Positions 25,248 to 35,632 of a stretch of DNA of 64,000 bases are shown one piece after another. The notes under the pieces were generated by a model. That model was given only the letters and a program-made list of their open reading frames with translations, did no database searches and had not been told where the DNA came from. How positions within the stretch are numbered: position 1 is the first letter of the stretch; every line of letters begins with the position of its first letter. A program made the translations under genes and the position numbers. This stretch comes from Amyloporia xantha (Eukaryota; Basidiomycota; Agaricomycetes; Polyporales; Adustoporiaceae), in NCBI GenBank assembly GCA_036971615.1, contig JAYKKR010000014.1:1-64000 (forward strand), read 5' to 3'.

Positions 25248-25396
25248 TCACTTGCTCTTCGGGGGCTCTGCGCAGCCGCAGGTGGGCCAGGAGCAAGTCC
25301 CGCCGTTAGCCTCGGTGTTTGCGCACTTCACGGTGTCCTGTATGGAAATCATCAACCCGCGCGGACGCTGCTGATACGGACGATACTCACAGACAT
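25248..25396 (-). CDS. 31-aa four-cysteine peptide, copy 4
   Basis: Exon 1 is at 25391-25396, the intron is 25338-25390 (53 nt) and exon 2 is 25248-25337, with TGA. Eight synonymous differences from copy 27874 (A8, A12, G15, T16, P20, T21, C24, A25) leave the peptide identical. TATATAAAG is at 25479-25487. Downstream of the stop, a GTATGTGG donor and a GTCAG acceptor about 55 nt later suggest a 3'-UTR intron. The same layout is seen after the stop of the copy at 44339, its mirrored partner. Confidence 0.85.
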
Positions 25397-25487
25397 GGTG
25401 GTAGGAGGATGTGGTAAGTAAAAATGAGGAGTTGATGGCTGGTATAGGAGAATGGGGTGTACTCGCTGCTCCGTAGCCCTTTATATA

Positions 25488-27659
25488 CAGCACGGATGCC
25501 TCTGGCGGTTCGCGCGAGCTGCAGTGATTTGCAAATGCGAGACAATCGATTGGATGGTGCATTGTCTCTGGAGCATAAGCTCTTCTCCTGTGGTAGACGG
25601 ATGGAGCCATGGCCCAGTCTTCTTCACTGCTTCTTTGGGGACTAGACCGCACAATCGAACACATCTGATTGGCGTATTCAATGTGTGCAGATGCGATACT
25701 CGGTGGACCTCATGTACACATGTGTATCTCATAAGTTGGTCTCGCGATCCTCGGTATTGAATGGCAAGATTGTGTCGTACGAGTGAGGATCCTTCCGGTC
25801 CTTGGTCCTTCACCAGCCTAAATTCACTATGTTGAATAATTATTGTTTCCACACCAGACCTTTCATCGTATCGGTTTGCGTACGGCTTGTCCCGAAGCGA
25901 GTTTGTTAATTCTAGAGGTTCGATATCGATGAGCAGTATATGAGATTGAAAGCACCACCTACCAACTTCGATGCGAATTAATTGACGGTCGCGCGCGTTA
26001 CTTTCCGCTCCAGTACCCAAGCGACCAATAGCCACGAGTAGGCCGGCGCTAGGACCGACTCCCTCCCTTGCCTACAATCTCTAGTCGTCGTTCTCGTCGT
26101 CTTCTTCGTCTGCTTCTGCATGCGGTGGCTATGAGAGTGGGCGCACATTGACCAGAGGGAGCTCGACACTCGAACTCCGGCTGACCAGTGGGCGCTCACC
26201 CGCGACGCGGGATCACCTAGCATTTTTCCATAATCCCGTTTTCTTGGAGAGATCGATAAGTCTTGCTGGTTTCGTCTATTCCATACTTTACTTCATTGCT
26301 TCCTGCTCAGTAAAGCACGTGGGTAAACGACGTGCGAGCCACGACCAGGGTGAGGCCCTCATGTAGTGCAAGGCATCAAGGAGCCCGATACTCTCCAAAC
26401 TATTTATGTCAAAGACATGCAGATCCTACGTAAATAAATAATATGAGATAACCAGAAAGTGATGGCGTGCTTACCTGAAAATCGAGACTTGATTTTGATG
26501 TGTTAGGAATCACTAGCATGTTCATGAGTACTGATGTCGAATCAATCCATAGCTAAACAGAGCCAGTATTCCATGAGCGGGGGCCTAGGAGAAGAATGAA
26601 TCGATTGGTGAGTGCGGAAAATATCAGGAGGGGAGGAGGAATGTACCTGGTCGGGATTAACCCGTATGTGGGGAGAGTGCGTCCTGGGCGACTCTTTATA
26701 CGCTGGAGGGACTTGCGCTTGTTCGTCGTGGTGTTTTCCATGTCAGCCTCGACGTAAACCAGTCTGCCACACAGTCAGCCGTTCCGGTCGGCTCAGTTGG
26801 ACGCGGCGACGGGTCGCTCGAGCAGGGTTGGTCAACGTCGCGATCTATTGGCCTCATGGTCGGTAATCGCTGCTCTCCCTCAAGCATAGTTATGCTATAT
26901 GTGATGCAGTGCTTCTTGCGGTCTGACTAATTCGTTTGGTTTTCATACTGAATTTGTCTGTCGTTCACGGTCGCTCCTGGTCGCTCAGGTATATGTTGAG
27001 GTTAACTGTGACAAAGGCTGACGCGTTTGTGACCAGACGCGTCCCCAGTGTCACACCAATATTCCTTCCTCGGCGTATTAGAATTCTTCTTTAGTTTCTT
27101 CCCAAGCCCTCTGTTAACGCATAAGCAAGCTCATACCTGTTGAGTCGTACTCTATATGTAACCTGTAGTACTAAGTTTGGCTCTGGACAGATCTTCGACC
27201 CTGATTGCTATGTTGTATGCTGCGCGTCGTTCGTGACTCTCCGATATTTAGCTCTCAGCGGACGGGATCCCGATTTACAGGAGGGAATCAATATCTCTTT
27301 GACTTGAGTGCTGAGAAATTTGTCTTCGTGGCTTTGGGCTTTTTCAGCATATAGCACGGTATGTCCGTTATGTAACTCCGAGTCGTCCATTCAGAACGCT
27401 CAAGTTTCATGGTGTAACTTTGCTTCCAAATTCAAAGGCTCAAAGGACGACTGTAATAGAAGCTGAGCAACCAGTAAACCCTCAGATTTCGAAATCAACG
27501 AGAAGCGTAGCAACTTTGCCTCGTCTCCAAATACTATTCGTGTCAAATCAGATGAATAGCAGGGTCTGGTCAGTATCTATTCACGTCTGGTCGATTCACT
27601 CAAATTCTCGTATTGGCTACGCTGTCATCTTGCGGATGTTTTGCTACGCGCCATCACCT
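25488..27659. other. Promoter region and repeat remnants
   Basis: The left part is the upstream region of the peptide gene at 25248. Near 26560-26860 lies a diverged relative of unit Z of the 8583 repeat: a minus-strand TATAAAGAGTCG box near 26690, a GTACAT donor and the CATGTCAGCCTCGACGT stretch. At 27021-27043 two ACGCGT boxes flank TTGTGACCAG, matching 42934-42955 inverted. I support no coding gene here. Confidence 0.45.
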
Positions 27660-29056
27660 TAGAAATGCAGATCAAACAACTTTTGGCATTCCTCATCGCT
27701 GCTACAGTGTACAAGACCTCCGCCTCATCGGGACAACTTCTCTGACCCCTTCCCTGAGCCTTCAGGCATGCCACTACTGACGGCAAAATTGAAGTCTCGT
27801 CATTTTCCGCCTCTCTTTGAGACACTGACACAAATACGCACATGCAAGATGTTTTGCGGACCAAGAAGCGCAATCACTTGCTCTTCGGGGGCTCAGCACA
27901 GCCGCACGTCGGCCAGGAGCAGGTGCCGCCGTTGGCCTCGGTGTTAGCGCACTTCACGGTGTCCTGTGTGATGCAGTAGGTGAGTCGTTGCGACGAGGAG
28001 GGTCTGCTCTTTGGATACTCACAGACATTGTGGTTGAGTGGAGAAGAGAGTTGGAAGACGAGTGGGTGGTTGTGTGAGGTAGTCGAGGACTGATGGTTGT
28101 CGGTGCCCAACTCTTCCTCTTATAGCTTGCAACACGACCGGGCTTGTGGTAATCCTTGCTCTCCTACAGGTCTAAGCCAAATGTCAAAAACGTTATTGGC
28201 GCGGGAATGGACGAATCAGAATGCGACACTATGTCATTGCATCACAGGTTCTCCCTTGTTGGTGCTGCTTCTCCCGTTGAATGTGGGATGTGATCAATCT
28301 TCGTTCTTCTTTGCGCTGCAAAGCTTCCGCGCGATGTGTCTGCCTTACAACTTTCACAGCTGGTCGAAGTGGGCTAATTTTGGACGCTGTGCTTCTCTAT
28401 GTGTTCTTATCGGTTCCTTTTCGTCCATGCTTCTACACATTGGTGTACTACCATTCTTCCCTCCGCGTATGAGCGCGGAGACAGCATGCGTACCGCAGCG
28501 TGTGGATGAATTCATCTAACGGCTGCCTGATCTTTTCTTCACGACCATGTCTACACAGGGCGAGGCCCTCGCGGACCACAAATGGAGACCGAAATCATTT
28601 TTGACACCTATACTTTGGGACACGATTCAATTGGATCTCCGTTCTCGATGGTGTAGATCCTCGTTCTGATCGTATTTGAACTAACTTTTCACATAGGCAA
28701 AACTCCGCGAACTTGATCCCGGTTCGACACCGTCGAGTCCGTAGAAGGACTCTGCAAGCGTAAATCAAAGAAATCTCGGCATTTTGATACGATGTGCTAC
28801 AGAAGCAGTAATGACCCGACTCCCCAGCATCCAACCGCGCGCCCGTGGTTAGCTACCAAAACTCTGGCCCGTTTCTGCAACTACATAACTGATCAGACTC
28901 CCCTTCGCGCTTCAACCTACAAGCAGTGCATACTTACGACGTAATCCTAGCGAGGCTTGTTACAGCTCACTTGCTCTTCGGCGGCTCCGCACAGCCACAT
29001 GTCGGCCAGGAGCAGGTGCCGCCGTTGGCCTCAGTGTTAGCGCACTTCACGGTGTC
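27660..29056. repeat. Left arm of inverted 1.4 kb peptide-gene block
   Basis: This runs as a reverse complement of about 38870-40265. The match includes exon 2 of the peptide genes at 28967 and 27874, the promoter of 27874, the spacer with CCGCGTATGAGCGCGGAG near 28465 and the 3' flank GCGGACCAAGAAGCGCAA before 27874. Inside the block, 28030-28350 also matches 29123-29450 in direct orientation, so a tandem duplication overlaps the inverted one. Confidence 0.82.
27874..28028 (-). CDS. 31-aa four-cysteine peptide, copy 5 (reference)
   Basis: Exon 1 is at 28023-28028, the intron is 27964-28022 (59 nt) and exon 2 is 27874-27963, with TGA. The 90 nt exon 2 is identical base for base to that of copy 39897, its mirrored partner. 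The introns of the two differ at several positions. TATAAGAGG is at 28116-28124, and an inverted CCAAT (ATTGG) lies about 75 bp further upstream at 28195-28199. I used this copy as the reference when counting synonymous differences. Confidence 0.88.
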
Positions 29057-29121
29057 CTATACAATGCAGCAGGTAAGTCGTTTTGACGAGTAGGATGTTC
29101 CCCGTGGATACTCACAGACAT
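28967..29121 (-). CDS. 31-aa four-cysteine peptide, copy 6
   Basis: Exon 1 is at 29116-29121, the intron is 29057-29115 (59 nt) and exon 2 is 28967-29056, with TGA. Five synonymous differences from copy 27874 are at T10, T21, C22, A25 and P27. Three of these codons (T21, A25, P27) and the whole 3' flank match copy 38786, but the intron and promoter match copy 27874. The gene therefore looks chimaeric, with a switch near the intron boundary. TATAAGAGG is at 29209-29217. Confidence 0.86.
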
Positions 29122-29217
29122 TGTGGTTGAGTAAAGAAGAGAGTTGGAAGTCGAGTGAGTGGTTGTGTGAGGTAGTCGAGGACTGATGGTTGTTGGTGTC
29201 CAACTCTTCCTCTTATA

Positions 29218-30722
29218 GCCTGCGACACGACCGGGCTCGCAGTAATCCTTGCACTCCTATAGGTCTAAGCCAAATGTCAAAAACGTTATTGGCGCAGGAA
29301 TGGACGAATCAGAATGCGACACTATGTCATTGCATCACAGGTTCTCCCTTGTTGGTGCTGCTTCTCCCGTTGTATGTGGGATGTGATCAATCTTCGTTCT
29401 TCTTTGGGCCGCGCTGCAGAGCTTCTGCGCGGTTGATCTGCCATACAACATTCAAGGGTGGTCAAAGTCGGCGGTTTTCGGATGCGATCCCTCGCCGTGT
29501 GCTCTTATCTGCTGTGGCGGTATTGGTTTGACATTAATCAAGGCATCGAGATACTACTATTCTCCCCTCCACGTACCGCCGCTGAGACAGCATGCGTGCC
29601 GCGACGTGCGGACGAATTCACGGGTATTTGGCACCCCTTACAGCTTAGGATAAGATTCAGTTGGATCTCGACGACGATGATCCTCGGTGTTATCGTATTT
29701 TCACCCACCTTTCACAAAGGTACAGCTTTGGCGCAAACTTTATCTCAGGCCAGCAGACAAATTTGACTTCTTTCATGGTGCGCGTCACTTAGTCACCACT
29801 CATTACAGGCATAGAATGCCAGACGGAGCTACGGTTGCTCGTGTCTTCCATGTCAGCCTCCACGTCGCCGACCCCATAGTCAGCCGTCCTCGATTGCATC
29901 GATTGCAATGAGTGGTCAATGTTGAAATTGAGGGAGTCTTGCCTTGAGCACTAGTCTCCTTGGTACACCTCAAGCTGAGGGCCACTTTCCTGACGGGAAA
30001 TGTGATTTTCTTGTTGTAGTGATGTCTGTGGACAGTTCACATCGAGACTCAAGAAAGTGAACGAAGTAGGCTTGGCTTGGCCTTCGCGGTCACGAGGTGT
30101 CTTGATGAGACGCGTCGTGGTTGTCGCGACGCGCGCCTTGCGAGGATTTACTCGATATCTCGGTGAAAGAAGCATAAAGACCTTTTTCTCTTCGTAAATT
30201 TATCAGGAGTGTCGTATTATGTATGGCTCTCACGCTTAATCTCAATGAGATCTACGCCCAGATCAAGTTCTCACAAGGAGGATCCTTACTATTATTGAAC
30301 CAGGTTGCGCTCTTGTATACGAATGCTGCCTGAGGATACTCAATCCCACAAGTGCTGGCGCTTGGCAGGAGCCTGCTTTTTCATGCTCTGACACACGTCG
30401 GGAACCGCCAGCTGTAACAGGTCGTGTTCACTGCTAGTCTTGCAAATTGCCTTGCAAGAATCCTTGTCAATGAAACGTGGCACAAATTCGTGTGTGCAAG
30501 AAACTTGTACAACAACGCATTGCAGCGCAACGGAAGATTTTGAACATAGCTTCGCAGCCTCTGCGTGCCCAGTCGAATCTACACGATTGCCGGCCAGATC
30601 CAACAGCCAGGCTCGTCCGGGTCCTATCCAGCACGCTTAGCCACACTCGATTAGCACAACCAATCACACAACAAGCAAAGAATGTGGCATACCTCTGCTC
30701 CGGAATCCCTACGCGCGCAAGA
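29218..30722. other. Intergenic region with repeat fragments
   Basis: 29218-29450 duplicates the upstream region of copy 27874. Near 29845-29875 a short stretch (TCTTCCATGTCAGCCTCCAC) resembles unit Z and the remnant near 26740. Open frames here (for example 30477-30854) mostly run antisense to peptide-gene sequence and are not supported. Confidence 0.4.
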
Positions 30723-30873
30723 TCACTTGCTTTTGGGGGGCTCCGCACAGCCGCAAGTCGGCCAGGAGCAAGTGCCGCCGTTAGCCTCGGTGTTAGCGCA
30801 TTTCACGGTGTCCTGGTCAAGAAATTAGACGAGGTAGCCCTCGGAATTGGATAAACTTCGAACTCACAGACAT
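30723..30873 (-). CDS. 31-aa four-cysteine peptide, copy 7
   Basis: Exon 1 is at 30868-30873, the intron is 30813-30867 (55 nt, GTGAGTTCG donor) and exon 2 is 30723-30812, with TGA. Seven synonymous differences from copy 27874 are at K6, A12, T16, T21, A25, P28 and K29. The peptide is identical. This is the innermost left copy and the last on the minus strand. A CTCTTATA (minus-strand TATAAGAG) lies at 30962-30969. I found no mirrored partner for it. Confidence 0.86.
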
Positions 30874-31160
30874 TGTCGTTGAGTGGAGTTGAGAAAGGAA
30901 AGATGAGTGGATGATTGTTTAGGTGGGTGAGAGCTGAGGAGTTACGCTGCACGATGGTGGTCTCTTATAGTCCGTACCGCGGTAGTATTCACGATAATGT
31001 TCGAATTCCTGAAGGCCTGGTGCAAATGTGCAACCTGCTATTGGTGGAGGCATGCATCAATCCGGTGAGACTATTTATGAACGCACCTTGTCTTCTGTCT
31101 CTCGATATGAAGACGATGGCATTGGTCCATCGACTGCATTCAATTGCCACGCATGCAATT

Positions 31161-31222
31161 GCTCCGTAGCGCAGACGGTAGGTCAGTATCTATGATCCGA
31201 ACACGTTCGAATCCTCAAACGG
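31161..31222 (+). pseudogene. tRNA-like remnant, elongator-Met type
   Basis: TAGCGCAGACGGTAGG matches a tRNA A box and D arm, and GTTCGAATCC 30 nt later matches a B box. GTCAGTATCTATGATCC between them resembles the Met anticodon arm, but the loop is one base too long. Bases appear to be missing in the D and variable arms, and the acceptor arms pair poorly. It could be a decayed tRNA gene or the head of a SINE. Confidence 0.35.
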
Positions 31223-31318
31223 TGTGCATTGGCATCGATGTGCACATCTTAATCGTTGGGACAGTGTGGCCAATCATAGCAGAATGGCTTCGTAAAGAAG
31301 GAAGAAATCATCGATATA

Positions 31319-34300
31319 TCATTCAGACGATCGTAGAGGATCTGGCTTGAACTTGAGGAAAGAATGGACCCTACGCGGTCTCCTGTCTTTCTTTTCGCTT
31401 TCCTCCGAGTACCTATCTGTCCCGTCATCCTCATGCTTCGGAATATTAGAAATAGGGCCATGATAGTGACGACGTCCTCTGTTATTTGGTCAGAAATGAA
31501 TCGACGAAGCTTACATAGTGAGAGCTTACCCGCAAATGTACCAGATCCTGTTGAAACGCTGTTAGAGGTGATCCCTCCGACTCTGGGAGATTGTTAAGAC
31601 TTACCCGGAGAGAATGATCACCCCACCTAGCATCAGCTGGAAAGGATTTTGCCTTGTCAGGAAAGCCGCGTATACAGACATTCGCGAGCTGATGTTACGT
31701 ACGGATGCATAATTCATGTTGAGTTTGGTAACCGGACGCTCGGTAGGAATGCAGAAAATAATGCAAACGAACGTCGTCCAGAATATGCATGTTAAGTTGA
31801 CTGCCCAGCCGAGGATGCCATCACCCATGTAGAATGGGCCGGGTTTGAAAATCACTTCGGGATGGTTGCGATACACTCGTCTCCTGCAGCGTGGCAGAAC
31901 AATTCAGCATAATCACAATCGTGCAGGCATATGAAGAATAGCATTGTACGCACAGGGCAATCGGGATGATATACGATGAGTCCAATGCTATGGCGCAGAG
32001 TGCAAAGACCGCGCTAGCAGCGATGGGGCTTGCAAGTTCGAGCAGCCCCGGAAGTACCGCGAAAATCGTGGTGAAGCACACCGCACGAAGAGGCGTTTTA
32101 GTCCACGATGATATGTGGCTGAAGTACCCGCGGTCAGGAAGACCTGGTAGATAACAAAAGGATAGATGTCAATAGGGACAGAGCTGCATTACAAAACGTG
32201 TATATACCGTGGTCGCGACTGAAGGAATACATCATTCTAGAACAAGACTGCAGAGTAGACTGGCAGCAGAAAAACGCCGTGAGGCATACGAAGGTCTGTC
32301 GAGAATGGGTCAGTATCAACGCAGGCCATAGCACAGGTAGTTCTGACCCAGAGGAAGAGTGCTCCAGGTTTGCCGATGCGTAGAACCATGATCTATCATA
32401 TTTCAGCGTAAGAGGGGTCACCAATCGAGGCGATTATGAGCCGCATGAGTGTGACTTACTTCCAGGAAAGCAGAACCCGAAGGACCTGGCAAGTTCTCCC
32501 TATATAATTGTCAGCTGAGCAGATCTCCGAGAGGTAGGCGACAAAAACCAACAGAGGTCCAGAGCACAATACTACGACAATGTTAAAAACCCATCCAAGC
32601 AAGCCCGTGCCAATGACTTGAAGCTATCACATCAGTGGATTGTACACATGAACAAGCTGCATACAAACCAGCTATGAAAATGGCGGAAGGTGCTAGAGAC
32701 GGCGTATGTAATGGTCAGACGGAAACCAAACGACGCAAGGAGGACGGACGAGCCTGCATAAGCTGCACGTTTTATTTCTTCGCTGTAAGCAACTGATCAG
32801 CACTTTTTTCATTACCGTACAGGCGACGCAGAAAAGGACTGAAATAGGGAGCAAGAGCATGAAGTGGTTATCAGAATTTGACGTGAAGCACCCGGTCTGC
32901 ATGTGAATAAACCCAATGCTAGGGTTAGTGTCACCGAGTTCAGCCAAATCAACAAGATTACAAAATAGTACACGATATGAAAGTTACATGGATAATATTG
33001 ATAATATTGGTAAACGTATATAGCAAATTGTATAGGAAATGATGAGATATAGGGGATTAGAGGCGACGTACGAGATATGTGCCGTCCCGTCGTAACCCTA
33101 CGAAATCATCAAGTTGTGACTTGAACTGGTGAAAACGACACTCACAGTCATCTAGAAGTCGAGCAACGGTTTGGTGAGATCAGCGTCATTAATGCAGACA
33201 GTAGCCCAATGAATATTTCCGGCAACAAAAATAGAAGTACGTACAGTCCATTGTACGCTCAGTAGTCCAAAAAGGAAAGCGAGGCCGTCATTCCATCCCC
33301 GGTCCCATTCACCAGCCCGGCGGAGCCAAAGACATAATTCGCTGCGTGCATCTCCGACCTCGGCGTCATGGCAAGGAGGACGATGATGATGACTGCTCGT
33401 CAAACAATCAACAGTGCCGTCAGGAGTGGAAACTTTAATCGCACTCACTAACGGTGGTCCCGAGATTCACGAACACAAAGGTTTTCGTGAAGAGCGCAAG
33501 CCCACGTGTGGCGAGGCAGTTCTAGTGAGCGTCAACTGTATAGCAGTGGGATGTACGGACAAGCTGGTAGAAACTCACGAGGAATCCATTGAACACCAGT
33601 AGTCCAGCGAATAATCCTACGGTCATCCCATGAGTGACGACGTAATCTCCATCCTGCAAGATAATCTGTTCAGTGGGAAACGTCTTAGGTAGTCCAATGC
33701 ATACCTTGGACACTACCACAGCAGCCCAGATCATATTGGCAAGGCCTAACTCGGTCGAAGCCAGCCCTGTGAATTGTCCTGGTAGCAGGGATGAGTAAAG
33801 CACTGACGATTTCGGTGTATATTCGAATAAGTGAAGCTCACCAAGCAACTTGAGCCACCCTACAATCCAACCAACGACGGCGCGATGTTGAGGTGGACAC
33901 AGCTGCGCCGTTGCGGTATAGCTGATATTGTGGCAGTGAGCATAGGACACTTTAAATACCCGTGCCCTGGCAGAAAGCGCGACACTTACGTACCCCCGCA
34001 TGTCGGGAATGCGCTTACGATTTCTGCGATGCTAGTCCCTGATGATTACACACCGACGGGTTCACCGATTTGTATAATCGCCAATAACAAGATCAGTGTG
34101 ATCTTACCTAGTGTAAAGCACATGCAGGCGCCAAGGATCCAGCACCAGGTGACAGACGCAGGACCGCCCATCAGGAGCGGTGTATTGAACGTCGTGGCTA
34201 CACTAGAGCACAGACCCATGATACTGAACGCAAAGCTTATCTGCATGTCATTCCGCCCTGGTTCAACGCCACGATCGCAAGATCAGATGTGCTGAATATA

Positions 34301-34484
34301 TGCACACCGTAGCGAGGTTGGAGAACTCCCGCTTGAAGGACGGGACATAGCCGATCGCCTCGAGCACCTTGTCATCGTCGTCCTCAACTCCACGAGAACG
34401 ATCGTAGCCCGAGATCGAGCGGGCATCCACATCGACGCCCGATGCCCGCGATTCCGGTTGTATCTTCTCGTCAAACGAAGCCAT
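31319..34484 (-). CDS. APC-family amino-acid/GABA/choline permease
   Basis: This is a 12-span plasma-membrane or vacuolar permease of the fungal UGA4/HNM1 type. ATG at 34482-34484 begins MASFDEKIQPESRASG, an acidic cytosolic N-terminus, then VLEAIGYVPSFKREFSN. The first membrane exon reads ISFAFSIMGLCSSVATTFNTP (in part), then TPLLMGGPASVTWCWILGA. Later exons give GWIVGWLKLLG near 33.85 kb, GLANMIWAAVV near 33.75 kb, WNDGLAFLFGLLSVQWT near 33.28 kb, VCLTAFFCCQ near 32.27 kb, SYIIPIALCVQ near 31.96 kb, KPGPFYMGDGILGWAVNLTCIFW near 31.8 kb in pieces and NMNYASV near 31.7 kb. The C-terminus, GRRHYHGPISNIPKHEDDG, ends at TGA 31319-31321. Many short introns separate these blocks. Substrate cannot be told from sequence. 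It sits at the axis of the mirrored region and has no second copy. Confidence 0.87.
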
Positions 34485-35632
34485 CGGAGAAGATCGCGGT
34501 ACGCCTGCAAGTGGAAGGGGAGAGAAGGCAAACGGAAGGGACGGCCAAGACGTCCATCGCATATATAGCGTCCAGGATCGACTTGTCAATCAAAAATGCG
34601 CACTCGTATCAGAACCCTCCGATGTGCATTGCCCACTGGCATGGCGCGACCCCGCTAGACTCGGACTGCGGCGAGGCCGCGTGCTCGACTTTGACAGAGA
34701 AGATGGCTAGCCGACGTAGATGTGGAGAGATTGAGAACCATCTCGAGACATGGCGTCTCACGCCGTGTGCCTGCGGCCCCGAACTCCCTCAGAACTCAAA
34801 TTTTCTGTACGGCCCAAGCTTGAGGAGACTGCAGTCGCGCGCCATTGTGGAGTCCTGTGTCGCCTAGATCTTACATTTTTTTTTGCCACTCCTAGCCAGC
34901 ATGGATTAAGCGAAAACATTGATTCAGGCTACGAGCGTCATGGCGCAATCCTGCGAGGATATCACGAGAGCGATGAAGTTCTCCATCACTGCCAATAGAA
35001 GACACTTGAGCACGCCGTGAGCTTCTGATAGTGTCCACTGATAACGTACGTACCCAAAGCGCCTCCGTGCCCACTCCATTTGCTTCGCTTGCAAAATTGC
35101 AGAGGCTTGATACATAAATCGAGAATGCTCGATATTCAATGCTGACTTTTGGAAGGACTTCACATTGTCTCAAACTTGAAGAATGTACTGCCCACACAAG
35201 AGGAGTCATCTTGAATGCAAACCAGGAGCTGGTCGACTGAAAGAAGAAGATGCGAAAGAGCGTTTCGAGAGACAGATACTTTAAATGCTGCCTGCCAGCC
35301 TCCAGGTACCCGAAAACGCGATCACGTGAGGATAAATTACCCCTACTTCGAAGTTCGAACTGGTCCAGGTCACTTCCTTGCCAATGTCTACCCCTAGTTT
35401 GAAGGGTTCGTATGTTACTGTTAACGTTCATGGTCCGCACGCACGTTAAGACTGTTCCATACGTATCATTCCGAATATGTACACTACGATTACAGAGCTA
35501 AAGCCGAAACATCATGTACAGTACATCGTGGGTCACTTTTCAAATCAGACTGTATCAACCACCAGCTATGCAGAATCAGTGCATCCTCTGAAACAAGCCC
35601 TTCATCTTCACGTCCGAGTCGAGCAGAAGCGT
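34485..35632. other. Intergenic region at the axis, one doubtful frame
   Basis: A minus-strand frame of about 179 codons (34892-35431, MNVNSNIRTLQTRG) is open but has no domain, and one frame of this length is expected by chance in 64 kb. The axis of the mirrored blocks falls near here or inside the permease. I see no short palindrome at the axis itself. Confidence 0.35.

Noticed and set aside
28097..28519. 140-codon plus-strand frame repeated at 29190-29531 and, inverted, at 39391-39828
   Set aside because: It begins with TTG, runs antisense through the peptide-gene promoter, and its repetition is explained by the block duplication. No domain or intron logic supports it.
34892..35431. 179-codon minus-strand open frame near the axis
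   Set aside because: About one frame of this length is expected by chance in the window. No domain, no paralogue and no splice pattern was seen.
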